Positions 15,084-24,268 of a DNA stretch of 64,000 bases are shown here, in pieces (the stretch's first letter is position 1; every line of letters begins with the position of its first letter). The notes beneath the pieces were generated by a model that worked only from the letters and a program-made list of their open reading frames with translations, was not told the DNA's origin and searched no databases. Location: NCBI RefSeq assembly GCF_030812675.1, contig NZ_JAUSTE010000011.1:1-64000 (forward strand), given 5' to 3'. The translations under genes were made by a program, and so were the position numbers. Origin of the DNA: Sinomonas atrocyanea (lineage in GTDB: Bacteria > Actinomycetota > Actinomycetes > Actinomycetales > Micrococcaceae).

Positions 15084-16699
15084 CTGTCCCCGCCCACACC
15101 GGCGCCAGCCACACCGGCGCGACCCAGAACACCGGCTTCACGGCCGCGGGAGGCGAGCGGCCGGCGTCGTCCGCCTCCGGCCCCGACGCCCGCGGGCGCC
15201 GCGCCGCCCTCGCCCTGCCCTACACGCGGGTGGACGACGTGTTCGTCGACGGCGCGTGGGTCCCCGCGCGGGCCACCGGCCGCAACCCGGTCACCGACCC
15301 GGCCACGGGCGAGGTCTGGGGCGAGGTCCCGGACGGGTCGGCGGAGGACGTCGACGCCGCGGTGCACGCCGCGCGCCACGCCTTCGACGCCGGCCCCTGG
15401 CCCCGCCTCTCCCCCTCCGAGCGCGCGGCGTACCTGCTGCGGATCGCGGACGAGATCGAGTCGCGCGCCGAGGACCTCGCGCTGACGAACACGCGCGAGA
15501 ACGGCTCACCGATCACCGAGACCCGCGGGGCTGCGGCGAACGCGGCGGGGATCTTCCGCTACTTCGCCACCCTCGCCGAGTACCTCGAGCGCGAGGACGT
15601 GCGGCCGTTCCCGTTCGCCCCGGGCCAGGAGTCCGTGGTGCGCCGCGATCCCGTGGGGGTGTGCGCGCTCATCGCACCGTGGAACTTCCCGATCAACCTC
15701 GTGGTCATCAAGCTCGCCCCGGCGCTGCTGGCAGGGTGCACCGTGGTGATCAAGCCGGCCTCGCCCACGCCGCTGTCGATCCGGTTCATCGTCGACGCGG
15801 TCGCGGCGGCGGGGGTGCCGGCCGGCGTCGTGAACCTCGTGACGGGGTCGGGCCGGATGGGCGATGTGCTCGTCAAGCATCCCGGCGTGGACAAGGTCGC
15901 GTTCACCGGGTCCACGCCGGTGGGGCGGCGCATCGCGGCCGCGTGCGGGGAGCTGCTGCGGCCGGTGACGCTCGAGCTGGGCGGGAAGTCGAGCGCGATC
16001 GTGCTGCCGGACGCCGACCTGGACGCGATGTCCAAGGTTCTGATCCGGTCCTCGATGCGCAACACGGGCCAGACCTGCTACATCTCCACGCGCATCCTCG
16101 CGCCGGCCTCGCGGTACCGCGAGGTGGTGGACATGGCGGCGTCGGTCATCGCCGCGGCGCCGCAGGGCGACCCGCTCGACCCCGCCACGGTCTTCGGGCC
16201 GAGCGCCACGAAGTCCCAGTTCGACACGGTCATGGGGTACGTGGAGTCCGGCCTCGCGGAAGGCGCGCGGGCGGCGACCGGCGGCAGGGCGGCGTCGTTC
16301 GCGGCCGGAAGCGGCCTCGAGGGCGGCTTCTTCGTGGGGCCGACCGTGTTCGCCGACGTCACCCCCTCGATGCGCGTGGCCCGCGAGGAGATCTTCGGTC
16401 CCGTCCTGACGGTCCTGAAGTACGACGACGCCGGGCGGGCTCGCGGGGTCGACGAGGCCGTGGCGCTGGCGAACAACACCGAGTTCGGGCTCGGCGGCCT
16501 CGTGTTCTCGGCCGACCCCGAGGCGGCCCTGGCCGTCGCGGACCGGGTGGACACCGGTTCGATCGGCATCAACTTCTTCGCCTCGAACCACTCGGCCCCG
16601 TTCGGCGGCCGGCACGACTCCGGCCTCGGGACGGAGTACGGGATCGAGGGCCTGGGCGGGTACCTGACCTACAAGTCGATCCACCGGAAGGCGGGGTAG
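15080..16699 (+). CDS. creC: CreC: hydroxybenzaldehyde dehydrogenase (ALDH family)
   Basis: 539 residues of the aldehyde dehydrogenase superfamily: APWNFP (N202), the NAD-binding GS in AFTGSTPVGR, catalytic E299 in LELGGKSS and the nucleophile C333 in NTGQTCYIS. It should take 4-hydroxybenzaldehyde to 4-hydroxybenzoate as the last cre step. The N terminus is about 45 residues longer than usual and rich in Ala/Gly/Thr, probably a flexible leader. It overlaps creD by 4 bp (ATGA) and ends the operon; a hairpin follows within 45 bp. Confidence 0.82.
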   Translation: MTVPAHTGASHTGATQNTGFTAAGGERPASSASGPDARGRRAALALPYTRVDDVFVDGAWVPARATGRNPVTDPATGEVWGEVPDGSAEDVDAAVHAARHAFDAGPWPRLSPSERAAYLLRIADEIESRAEDLALTNTRENGSPITETRGAAANAAGIFRYFATLAEYLEREDVRPFPFAPGQESVVRRDPVGVCALIAPWNFPINLVVIKLAPALLAGCTVVIKPASPTPLSIRFIVDAVAAAGVPAGVVNLVTGSGRMGDVLVKHPGVDKVAFTGSTPVGRRIAAACGELLRPVTLELGGKSSAIVLPDADLDAMSKVLIRSSMRNTGQTCYISTRILAPASRYREVVDMAASVIAAAPQGDPLDPATVFGPSATKSQFDTVMGYVESGLAEGARAATGGRAASFAAGSGLEGGFFVGPTVFADVTPSMRVAREEIFGPVLTVLKYDDAGRARGVDEAVALANNTEFGLGGLVFSADPEAALAVADRVDTGSIGINFFASNHSAPFGGRHDSGLGTEYGIEGLGGYLTYKSIHRKAG

Positions 16700-16713
16700 G
16701 CGGAAGGGGTGCT

Positions 16714-16742
16714 CCCCGGCCGTCACACCGGGGCGGACGGCC
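16714..16742 (+). terminator. Candidate terminator of the cre operon
   Basis: GGCCGTC at 16718-16724 pairs with GACGGCC at 16736-16742 around an 11-nt loop. A competing stem, CCCCGG at 16714-16719 with CCGGGG at 16728-16733, overlaps it. There is no T-run, as is common in high-G+C actinobacteria. It lies 15-43 bp after the creC stop. Confidence 0.45.
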
Positions 16743-16825
16743 CTCTCGGGATGAGTGGAACGGCGTAGGCTGGGAAACGCATCACGAGGGACCGGATTGA
16801 GGGCCCCGCGCAAGGAGGCAGACCC

Positions 16826-17596
16826 ATGGACGAGACCATCGCCGGGCAGGGTCCGGAAGCCGTACTGGCCCGGGCGCAGGAGGACGAACTCCTGGACCTG
16901 TTCCTCGGAAGCGTTGACCTTGCCACGTTCCTGGCGCGCGTGGCCGTGGTCGCCGCGGAGGACCTGTCGAAGGACACGACCGTTCCCGGCACGGTCACGT
17001 GCAGCGTCACCGTGGGCCGGCACGGGCGCCGCGCCACCGCGGGCAGCAGCGACCCGATCGCCGACGCGATGGACGAGCTGCAGTACGCGAGCGGTGAGGG
17101 CCCCTGCTCCGAGGCCGTGAGCACGGGCCACACGGTCTACGTCCCCGACCTGAGCACCACCACCCGCTATCCGCGCTACCGGGCCGCCGTGGCCGGGTCC
17201 CCGCTCCGCTCGGTCTTCGCCACGCCCATCCCGCTGCCCACCTCGGCCAACGCCGAGGCAGCCCTCAACTGCTACTCGGCCGAGCCCGAGGGCTTCCCCG
17301 ACGAGCTCCGCGCCCGCGCCGAGGAGCTCGCGTCCCTGGCGTCGCGCTCGGTGCACCTCGCGGTGCGCTTCGCCCGGGAGACGGACCGCGTGTCGGACCT
17401 CGAGTCCGCCCTCGAGTCCCGCACGGCGATCAACCTCGCCGCGGGCGTGATCATGGCGCAGTCCAACTGCACCGCGGACGAGGCCATCCAGGTCCTCAAG
17501 AACGCCTCCATGAACCGCAACCAGAAGCTGCGGGATGTCGCCGCGCTGGTCCTGTCCCGGTACGGCAGCGAGGATCCCAAGACCACGTTCATCTGA
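16826..17596 (+). CDS. GAF-ANTAR antitermination regulator
   Basis: The 256-residue protein has an N-terminal GAF sensor (about 20-185; YASGEGPCSEAV and TPIPL are typical of the actinobacterial type) and a C-terminal ANTAR RNA-binding domain (about 190-250: ALESRTAINLAAGVIMAQ, then ADEAIQVLKNAS). ANTAR proteins bind paired hairpins in leader RNA to block termination. Its ligand and targets are unknown; no obvious double-hairpin leader was seen nearby. AAGGAGG lies 7 nt before the ATG. A role in cre control is possible only by proximity. Confidence 0.8.
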   Translation: MDETIAGQGPEAVLARAQEDELLDLFLGSVDLATFLARVAVVAAEDLSKDTTVPGTVTCSVTVGRHGRRATAGSSDPIADAMDELQYASGEGPCSEAVSTGHTVYVPDLSTTTRYPRYRAAVAGSPLRSVFATPIPLPTSANAEAALNCYSAEPEGFPDELRARAEELASLASRSVHLAVRFARETDRVSDLESALESRTAINLAAGVIMAQSNCTADEAIQVLKNASMNRNQKLRDVAALVLSRYGSEDPKTTFI

Positions 17597-17623
17597 GGTT
17601 CTCCGCGGGGGAGGTGAGGTGCC

Positions 17624-18316
17624 GTGCGCATCGTCTCGGTGGCCTTCGAGACGGAGGACCTGTTCCGCGCGGAGCAGTTCTACGGCGGGGTGCTGGGGCT
17701 GCCCACGCACCGTGAGGACGGGACGCTGGCCGTCCGGGCAGGGTCGTCGCTCCTGCTGCTGCGCCGCGGTCCCACGGGAGGCCCGACGGGCCCGGGCAGA
17801 CAGCATCTCGCCTTCACCGTTCCCCGGCTCATGTTCGACGCCGCGAAGCGCTGGATCGCCCCCAGAGCGGAGCTCCTGCGCGATGCCGACGGCAGGGACG
17901 ACTTCGAGACGGCGCCGCACTGGAACGCCCACTCCCTCTACTTCCCCGACCCCGACGGCAACATCCTCGAATTCATCATCCGCAGGGACATCCCGGACGA
18001 CCGAACAGGACCCTTCGGCCCCGGCCACATCCGGTGCATCAGCGAAGTCGGGATCGCGGCCGACGCCGTCCCGACGCTCGCCGGGCGGCTCGAATCAGAG
18101 TTCGGCGTCTGCCCCTACGGGGACGGCGTCCCGACCTTCCAGCCGGTGGGCGACGTCGAGGGCCTGCTGATCCTCGTCGCCCCCGGCCGGCCCTGGTTCC
18201 CCACGTCCGTGCCGAGCGGGAGCCAGAGCCTCACGGTCGACATCGCCGGACGGGCCGCCGGGTCGCTCGAAGCGAGCCCCGGCATCGTGATCCACTCGAA
18301 GGCTTATCGCTCCTAG
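17624..18316 (+). CDS. VOC (glyoxalase/bleomycin-resistance) family protein
   Basis: 230 residues with two tandem VOC modules. The first opens IVSVAFETEDLFRAEQFYGGVLG and carries QHLAF and FPDPDGNILEF, the usual metal-ligand positions (His and Glu). The second (about 130-230) is weaker. It begins with GTG at 17624, with GAGGTG just upstream, 28 bp after the GAF-ANTAR gene. VOC proteins include dioxygenases, isomerases and resistance proteins; no substrate can be named. Confidence 0.7.
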   Translation: MRIVSVAFETEDLFRAEQFYGGVLGLPTHREDGTLAVRAGSSLLLLRRGPTGGPTGPGRQHLAFTVPRLMFDAAKRWIAPRAELLRDADGRDDFETAPHWNAHSLYFPDPDGNILEFIIRRDIPDDRTGPFGPGHIRCISEVGIAADAVPTLAGRLESEFGVCPYGDGVPTFQPVGDVEGLLILVAPGRPWFPTSVPSGSQSLTVDIAGRAAGSLEASPGIVIHSKAYRS

Positions 18317-18344
18317 TTTCGAATATCTCTAGCTTTCCTCGAAA
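18317..18344. promoter_or_regulatory. AT-rich palindromic promoter region of the DUF222/HNH gene
   Basis: TTTCGA (18317-18322) and TCGAAA (18339-18344) form an inverted repeat in a short AT-rich island, followed by TATTCT and TAAAAT that could serve as -10 elements. The local base composition contrasts sharply with flanking DNA. It ends about 20 bp before the ATG at 18365. Confidence 0.35.
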
Positions 18345-18364
18345 CTGTATTCTAAAATAGGAGT

Positions 18365-20239
18365 ATGGGGACGCCGGGCGGGGTCGGGAGGCAGCGGGGT
18401 GCGGGAGCGCCGCGAGCCGTCAGCCTCGACGGCCTTCCTCCGGACGAGGAACTGCTCGCGAAGGACTACGAGGACTACGGATTCGTCGATCCGTTCAGCG
18501 CCGAGGGCCGCGGCGCGCTGCCGGTGATCGAGGACTACCTCGCGCTGGTGCAGGCACTCGACAGCCAGGAGATCGGGCCGGAGTCGCTCGATTCGGCCGT
18601 CCTCGCCATCGTCGCCCCGCATCTGGCGCCGGACCGCGTCCTCGAAGCCATGGAGGCGGGCTCTACGGTGGTCGACCCTGCGGTCCTCGACCCCAGCGTG
18701 GTGACGGCCGGCGAGTGGGAGGCCCTCGGCATTCCCACTCCCCGCAGCGACGAGGACCTCTCCACGGCACGGCGGGCCCTGCGGCTCGAACACGCCGCCG
18801 AGATCGTGCGGGCCATCGAGGAGACCGAGGTCGACCAGGCGCGCCTCGATGCCCAGCGTGCCGGGCTCATGGCCGAGCTTGTGCGGCTCCACGAAAGATC
18901 AGGCGATCTCCAACGGCGCCTCGAGGCCCCGTCCCTCGCGGCCTCCGAAATTGCCGCAGCGCTCCGCGTGTCCCAGCGGACGGCGCGGGCGAGGGTCGAG
19001 GAAGCCCGAGCCCTCGCCGATCCCTTGATGGCACCTGTCCTCGACGCGATGAAGGCCGGGCGGCTCACACGCCAGCGGGCGGCCGCGATGCTCGACGCCG
19101 CCATTCCGGTCCCGTCCACGCGCCTCGCAGATTTCGCAGCGGCAGCCGCCGCCATCGCTGCGCCCGAGGACCCGGACCGCCGGCCCACCCTTCCCGCCCT
19201 GGGGCGGCGCCTGCGACGCCTCGCAGAGGACTACTGCGAGGAGCCCCTCGCGGCACGCCGGGCCAAAGCCGTCGCCGACCGCCGCGTGGACGTGACTCCC
19301 ACGGGCGACGGCATGTGCTACCTCACGGCGTTCCTCCCCCTCGAGGTGGGCGCGGTGGTCGATACGCGCCTCACGGCGATCGCGCGTTCGCTCCAGTCAC
19401 CCGCCGAGGCGCGCACCATCAACCAGCTCCGCACCGACGTCCTGACCGACCTCCTGCAGCACGGCGCCGGCCCGCAGCTCGGCAGCACTCCAGTCGTCGG
19501 CGGCGCTCCCGTCGCGGGCGGCGTGTCCGAGGGCGCCGAGCGGCCCTCGGCTTGGGCGCCGCGTGCCGAGCCACCATGGGCGGAGCCGCCGTCGGCTTGG
19601 GTGCCACTCGGCGGGGTGCGCCTGCAGCTCGTGGTGACCGCACCGGCGTCGACCGTTGATGGCACCGGGGATGGCCCAGGCGAGATCCTCGGCTACGGCC
19701 CCATCGATCCTGAGACGACGCGGCGCCTCGCCGCGCAGGCCTCGACCTGGACCCGGCTGCTGGTGAGCGCCCGGGACGGGGCGCCGCTGTCGATCGGCCG
19801 CATCCGCTACGCGCCCACCGCGGCCATGCGGCGGTTCCTCACGGTGCGGGACGCCACGTGCCGCTTCCCGGGCTGCGACAAGCCCTCCGCGGCCACCGAG
19901 GCCGACCACACGATCGAATGGCACGAGGGCGGCCAGACCGACATCCGCAACCTTGCGCTCCTGTGCCCCGAGCACCACCGCCTCAAGAGCCTCGGCCTCT
20001 GGACGGTCAGGCACCTCGGAGCCGACGCGGAGGTGCCTGCCACCACGACGCCCGACGATCCGTCTGCACCGCCTCCTCACGGGCCGGCCCCGAACCCAGC
20101 TCCGCCACCGAGCCACACGCCACAAACCGCGCAGACGCCACCACCGGGGCCCGAGCCCCCGGGCACTCTCGAGTGGACCGCGCCCTCAGGACGCCGCTAC
20201 ATCACCCGCCCGTACCGCGAGGATCCGCCACCGTTCTGA
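18365..20239 (+). CDS. DUF222 domain protein with C-terminal HNH endonuclease
   Basis: The 624-residue protein belongs to the multi-copy actinobacterial DUF222 (13E12-like) family. The DUF222 region (about 130-420) contains LRVSQRTARARVEEAR and RLTRQRAAAML, and a C-terminal HNH motif is complete: CRFPGCDKPSAATEADH, then EWHEGGQTDIRNLALLCPEHHRLK. The tail is Pro/Thr-rich. The biological role is unknown; family members are often associated with repeats or mobile DNA. AGGAG lies only 1 nt from the ATG, so the true start or leader is uncertain. Its last 38 bp overlap the convergent regulator gene. Confidence 0.8.
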   Translation: MGTPGGVGRQRGAGAPRAVSLDGLPPDEELLAKDYEDYGFVDPFSAEGRGALPVIEDYLALVQALDSQEIGPESLDSAVLAIVAPHLAPDRVLEAMEAGSTVVDPAVLDPSVVTAGEWEALGIPTPRSDEDLSTARRALRLEHAAEIVRAIEETEVDQARLDAQRAGLMAELVRLHERSGDLQRRLEAPSLAASEIAAALRVSQRTARARVEEARALADPLMAPVLDAMKAGRLTRQRAAAMLDAAIPVPSTRLADFAAAAAAIAAPEDPDRRPTLPALGRRLRRLAEDYCEEPLAARRAKAVADRRVDVTPTGDGMCYLTAFLPLEVGAVVDTRLTAIARSLQSPAEARTINQLRTDVLTDLLQHGAGPQLGSTPVVGGAPVAGGVSEGAERPSAWAPRAEPPWAEPPSAWVPLGGVRLQLVVTAPASTVDGTGDGPGEILGYGPIDPETTRRLAAQASTWTRLLVSARDGAPLSIGRIRYAPTAAMRRFLTVRDATCRFPGCDKPSAATEADHTIEWHEGGQTDIRNLALLCPEHHRLKSLGLWTVRHLGADAEVPATTTPDDPSAPPPHGPAPNPAPPPSHTPQTAQTPPPGPEPPGTLEWTAPSGRRYITRPYREDPPPF

Positions 20240-21146
20240 GGCCCGCCCTACGATCTTCCCCGCTGCCCACGAGCTTCGCCATCCGCTCGCCCGTGTCGGA
20301 GCCGGGGGCGGGGAGGTAGGCGACGATGTGCAGGGTCGGGGCGTCGGCGGGCACGAGCTGGTGCTGCTCGAAGTCCAGCCGTCCGGCCACGGGATGGAGG
20401 AAGGTCCGGGCCCGGGAGGCGAAGCGGCGCACCTCGTGGTCATCCCAGGCGCGGGCGAAGTCGGGAGAGTCCTCGCGCAGCCGCGTGACGAGTTCAACGT
20501 GCGCCGCCCGGTCGGCGTGCGAACCCGCCTCGGCGCGGTAGTCGGCCAGGAAGCTGCGGACCGTGACCTCCCAGTCCGGCAGCATCCCCCGCACATACGG
20601 ATCCGTGAAGGTGAGCCGCAGGAGGTTCCGGTCGCGGGCAGGCACCGTGGCGATGCCAGGGAAGAGCGCCTCGTACCCGCTGTTCCACGCGCCGATGTCC
20701 CACGTCGAGGTCACGGCGAACGCCGGCGACGGGTCCAGCGCATCGAGCAGGTGCTGGACGTGCTCGGGCACCGGCTCCGGGGTGCCGGGCACCTCGCGCG
20801 GCGCCGGCGCGAAGCCACTGAGGCCCAGGATGTAGTCGTGCTCGGGGGCGCTGAGCCGCAGGTTCACGGCCACGGCATCGAGCACCTGGCGCGAGGGGTG
20901 GATGTCGCGGCCCTGCTCGAGCCATGTGTACCAGGTGACCGAGACGCCGGAGAGGAAGGCGACCTCCTCGCGCCGCAGCCCCACGGTGCGGCCTCGGCCC
21001 ACGGGCGGCAGGTCGTAGTCGGCGCGCACGGCCCGCTCGCGTCGGGAACGGAGGAAGGCCCCCAGTTCCTTGCGGTTCGCCGCCTGGCGGTCAACCGGCT
21101 CCGGACTCGCAGCACCCGTACGGCGCGCGGAAGGCTCGGGACTCAC
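20202..21146 (-). CDS. XRE-family regulator with MmyB-like sensor domain
   Basis: 314 residues: an N-terminal Cro/C1 helix-turn-helix (about 28-100; GLRREEVAFLSGVSVTWYTWLEQGR is diagnostic) followed by the MmyB-type ligand-binding domain (DPSPAFAVTSTWDIGAWN, RNLLRLTFTDP, HPVAGRLDFEQHQL). Such proteins bind fatty acids or small ligands and often control a neighbouring gene. The divergent neighbour is ilvD, 76 bp away. The start is GTG at 21146, with no strong ribosome site. The 3' end overlaps the DUF222 gene by 38 bp. Confidence 0.8.
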   Translation of the reverse strand: MSPEPSARRTGAASPEPVDRQAANRKELGAFLRSRRERAVRADYDLPPVGRGRTVGLRREEVAFLSGVSVTWYTWLEQGRDIHPSRQVLDAVAVNLRLSAPEHDYILGLSGFAPAPREVPGTPEPVPEHVQHLLDALDPSPAFAVTSTWDIGAWNSGYEALFPGIATVPARDRNLLRLTFTDPYVRGMLPDWEVTVRSFLADYRAEAGSHADRAAHVELVTRLREDSPDFARAWDDHEVRRFASRARTFLHPVAGRLDFEQHQLVPADAPTLHIVAYLPAPGSDTGERMAKLVGSGEDRRAGLRTVADPRGTGG

Positions 21147-21222
21147 GCTCCAACGCTAGCACTCTCACTACTAGTACCACCGCAGTCTGGCGGCGCCCCC
21201 GGGCGCGTGAAACGCTCGTGCC

Positions 21223-23112
21223 ATGCCCGCTCTTCGCTCCCGCACCGTGACCCATGGCCGCAACATGGCCGGCGCCCGCGCACTGATGCGCGCCTCCGGC
21301 GTCGCCAACTCGGACATCGGGAAGCCGATCGTCGCCGTCGCCAACTCCTTCACCGAGTTCGTCCCCGGCCACACCCACCTCGCGCCGGTGGGCCGCATCG
21401 TCTCCGATGCGGTCCTGGCCGCCGGCGCCGTGCCGCGCGAGTTCAACACCATCGCCGTGGACGACGGGATCGCCATGGGCCACGGCGGCATGCTCTACTC
21501 GCTGCCGTCCCGCGACCTCATCGCCGACTCGGTCGAGTACATGGTCAACGCCCACTGCGCCGACGCCCTCGTCTGCATCTCCAACTGCGACAAGATCACC
21601 CCGGGCATGCTCATGGCCGCGCTCCGTCTGAACATCCCCACGGTGTTCGTCTCCGGCGGCCCCATGGAGGCCGGCCGCGTCACCCTCACCGACGGCTCGG
21701 TCCGCTCCCTCGACCTCGTCAACGCAATCTCCGACGCCGTGGACGAGTCCATCTCGGACGCCGACATCGACCTCATCGAGCAGAACGCCTGCCCCACCTG
21801 CGGCTCCTGCTCGGGCATGTTCACGGCCAACTCGATGAACTGCCTCACCGAGGCCATCGGCCTGTCGCTCCCGGGCAACGGCTCCGTCCTCGCGACCCAC
21901 ACCGCCCGCAAGGCGCTCTACGAGCGGGCCGGCGCCACCGTCGTCGACCTCGCCAAGCGCTACTACGAGGACGACGACGACTCCGTCCTCCCGCGCTCCA
22001 TCGCCACCGCGCAGGCGTTCGACAACGCCATGGCCCTCGACATCGCCATGGGCGGCTCGACCAACACCATCCTGCACCTGCTCGCCGCCGCCCAGGAGGC
22101 GGGCGTCGAGTACGGCCTGGCCGAGATCGACGCCAAGTCCCGCAAGGTCCCGTGCCTCGCGAAGGTCGCCCCGAACGTCGCCAAGGACAAGACGTACTAC
22201 ATGGAGGACGTGCACCGCGCCGGCGGCATCCCCGCCCTCCTGGGCGAGCTCAACCGCGGCGGCCTCCTGCACACGGACGTCCACTCGGTCCACTCGCCCG
22301 ACCTCGCCTCGTGGCTCGACGCGTGGGACATCCGCAGCGGCAAGGCCACCGACGAGGCCCAGCAGCTCTGGCACGCGGCGCCGGGCGGGCAGCGGTCCTC
22401 GACCGCGTTCTCGCAGTCGAACGAGTGGACCTCGCTCGACACCGACGCCGAGGGCGGCTGCATCCGCTCGGTCGAGCACGCGTACTCGAAGGACGGCGGC
22501 CTCGCGGTGCTCCGCGGCAACGTCGCGGTGGACGGCGCCGTGGTCAAGACCGCCGGCGTGGACGAGTCGATCTGGACGTTCGAGGGCCCCGCGGTGGTGT
22601 GCGAGTCGCAGGAGGAGGCCGTCGAGAAGATCCTCAACAAGACGGTCAAGGAGGGCGACGTTGTGGTGATCCGCTACGAGGGCCCCAAGGGCGGCCCGGG
22701 CATGCAGGAGATGCTGTACCCGACCTCGTTCCTCAAGGGCCGCGGCCTCGGCAAGAAGTGTGCGCTCATCACCGACGGACGATTCTCCGGCGGCACCTCG
22801 GGCCTCTCGATCGGGCACATCTCGCCCGAGGCGGCCTCGGGCGGCACGATCGCCCTCGTCGAGGACGGGGACCTGATCCGCATCGACATCCCGAACCGCT
22901 CGATGGAGCTCGTGGTCGACGCCTCTGAGCTCGACGCCCGGCGCGAGCGGCTCGAGGCCACGACCGGCTACCACCCGGCGAACCGCGAGCGTCCGGTCTC
23001 GGCGGCCCTGCGCGCCTACGCGGCGATGGCCACCTCGGCGGACAAGGGCGCCGTGCGCGACATCGACGCTCTCACCCGGCTCACCTCGCCGCAGGCCCAG
23101 CCCGTCGGTTAG
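21223..23112 (+). CDS. ilvD: Dihydroxy-acid dehydratase
   Basis: The 629-residue enzyme catalyses dehydration of dihydroxy-isovalerate and dihydroxy-methylvalerate in branched-chain amino acid synthesis. The Fe-S ligands are visible in [11 protein letters not shown] and [20 protein letters not shown], and the C-terminal [10 protein letters not shown] and [10 protein letters not shown] motifs are intact. Length fits the longer E. coli-like type. No convincing ribosome site precedes the ATG at 21223, so it may be translated from a very short leader. The gene stands alone and is followed by a strong hairpin. Confidence 0.93.
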   Translation: MPALRSRTVTHGRNMAGARALMRASGVANSDIGKPIVAVANSFTEFVPGHTHLAPVGRIVSDAVLAAGAVPREFNTIAVDDGIAMGHGGMLYSLPSRDLIADSVEYMVNAHCADALVCISNCDKITPGMLMAALRLNIPTVFVSGGPMEAGRVTLTDGSVRSLDLVNAISDAVDESISDADIDLIEQNACPTCGSCSGMFTANSMNCLTEAIGLSLPGNGSVLATHTARKALYERAGATVVDLAKRYYEDDDDSVLPRSIATAQAFDNAMALDIAMGGSTNTILHLLAAAQEAGVEYGLAEIDAKSRKVPCLAKVAPNVAKDKTYYMEDVHRAGGIPALLGELNRGGLLHTDVHSVHSPDLASWLDAWDIRSGKATDEAQQLWHAAPGGQRSSTAFSQSNEWTSLDTDAEGGCIRSVEHAYSKDGGLAVLRGNVAVDGAVVKTAGVDESIWTFEGPAVVCESQEEAVEKILNKTVKEGDVVVIRYEGPKGGPGMQEMLYPTSFLKGRGLGKKCALITDGRFSGGTSGLSIGHISPEAASGGTIALVEDGDLIRIDIPNRSMELVVDASELDARRERLEATTGYHPANRERPVSAALRAYAAMATSADKGAVRDIDALTRLTSPQAQPVG

Positions 23113-23141
23113 GGTTCCACCTCGCCGGTAGCCCGCACGGT

Positions 23142-23203
23142 ACTGCATCACTCAGGCGGCCTTCCCCCCACAAAGGGGGCTTCGGCCGCCTGAGTGATGC
23201 AGT
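23142..23203. terminator. Long perfect hairpin between convergent genes
   Basis: 20-bp arms ACTGCATCACTCAGGCGGCC (23142-23161) and its exact complement (23184-23203) flank a loop that itself contains a CCCCC/GGGGG pair. It sits between the ends of ilvD and the cytochrome operon and should stop transcription from both sides. The length and perfection also fit a dispersed palindromic repeat. Confidence 0.75.
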
Positions 23204-23227
23204 TTCGCACCTTTGTTCAGGGACGGG

Positions 23228-24268
23228 TCAGCGCCGCCGGTAGTAGTCCCGCCAGATGAGCCGGTGGAGGGGGATGATCCGGGGAATCGACCGCAGGCCC
23301 GGGATGAACGGCAGGAACATCAGCGCCAGGGTCAGGACCACCATGATCCCGATGACCACGAGGTCCGCGTTGGCGAGCCCGTTGAACGGCGGGATCTGGT
23401 ACCAGAAGGAGAAGAGCCACAGCCAGGACTGGCCCGGGTAGTTGCCGGTCTCGTTCATCATGCCCCACTGGTCGCCCGTGAGGTGCTGGCTGTCCGCCAG
23501 GCCCTTGAAGTAGGAGCCGTCGCCGAGGAACAGCTCGGTCCGGGTGCGGTCGAGGCCCGCGGCCGTCCCACTGGCCGTCCCGCCGTCGAGCACCCGGTCG
23601 AGCGCTCCCGAGCGGGCCATGCCGAGCAGCGCGTTGGCCAGCGCGGGCACCGGGCCGTAGTCGCCGGACGGGACCTTGGCCGGATCGCCGTCCGGCGCCT
23701 TGGACAGCGCGTCGGAGTAGGCGGCCGTCCAGTCGGCCCGCTGCTTGTCCGTGGCCCCCGTCCAGGCGGACAGGGCCGACGGCGGCTGCGGCAGCGTTTC
23801 GAGGGACGCCACCACGAGGTCCTGCGCGGTGTCGACCGGCAGGCGGACGCCCGAGAGGCTCTGGAGGTCGATCGGCCCGAGCGTCTGGCTCGCGCCCTGG
23901 GTGGCGTTGTACGGCGGGCCGTACTGGGCGGTGTCGCTCGTGCCGCCGAGCTCGGCCGTGGCCGTCGCCACGAAGTCCGACGGCGCCGCGCCGGCCCACG
24001 AGGCGAACGTCACCGGGGCGTCGTCCGGCGATCCGACCACGGCGGCGAGTCCCACGGTGAGCACTCCGATCACGACGAGCGCGTAGACGAGCTCCTTGAC
24101 GAGGTCGTACTCGCGGACGGCTCCGGTCCACGGTCTGCGGTCGAGATCGCGCCTGCGCTCGAGGTCGCCTGTCCGGCGGGAGCGCGGCGTGCGGGAGCGC
24201 GGCCGGTGCTGCTCGGACCGGCCGTGCCGCTCAGGTCCGGCGGCAGGCGGCCTCGATGTGGTCGTCAT
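23228..24268 (-). CDS. Membrane subunit of a b-type cytochrome operon
   Basis: 346 residues. After an Arg-rich N terminus (1-50) comes one transmembrane helix (LVKELVYALVVIGVLTVGLAAVV), a large extracytoplasmic region of about 200 residues (with WLWLFSFWYQIPPFNG near its end), and a second C-terminal helix (DLVVIGIMVVLTLALMFLPF). It follows the cytochrome b gene with an ATGA overlap, so the two are co-translated. The topology suggests a subunit-IV-like or scaffold role, but I see no haem-binding CxxCH and no Rieske motif. The family is not recognised by name. Confidence 0.6.
   Translation of the reverse strand: MTTTSRPPAAGPERHGRSEQHRPRSRTPRSRRTGDLERRRDLDRRPWTGAVREYDLVKELVYALVVIGVLTVGLAAVVGSPDDAPVTFASWAGAAPSDFVATATAELGGTSDTAQYGPPYNATQGASQTLGPIDLQSLSGVRLPVDTAQDLVVASLETLPQPPSALSAWTGATDKQRADWTAAYSDALSKAPDGDPAKVPSGDYGPVPALANALLGMARSGALDRVLDGGTASGTAAGLDRTRTELFLGDGSYFKGLADSQHLTGDQWGMMNETGNYPGQSWLWLFSFWYQIPPFNGLANADLVVIGIMVVLTLALMFLPFIPGLRSIPRIIPLHRLIWRDYYRRR

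Noticed and set aside
18365-20239. DUF222/HNH gene as an intein or group II intron protein
   Set aside because: It is a stand-alone DUF222 family protein with no reverse transcriptase, splicing motifs or host-gene interruption.
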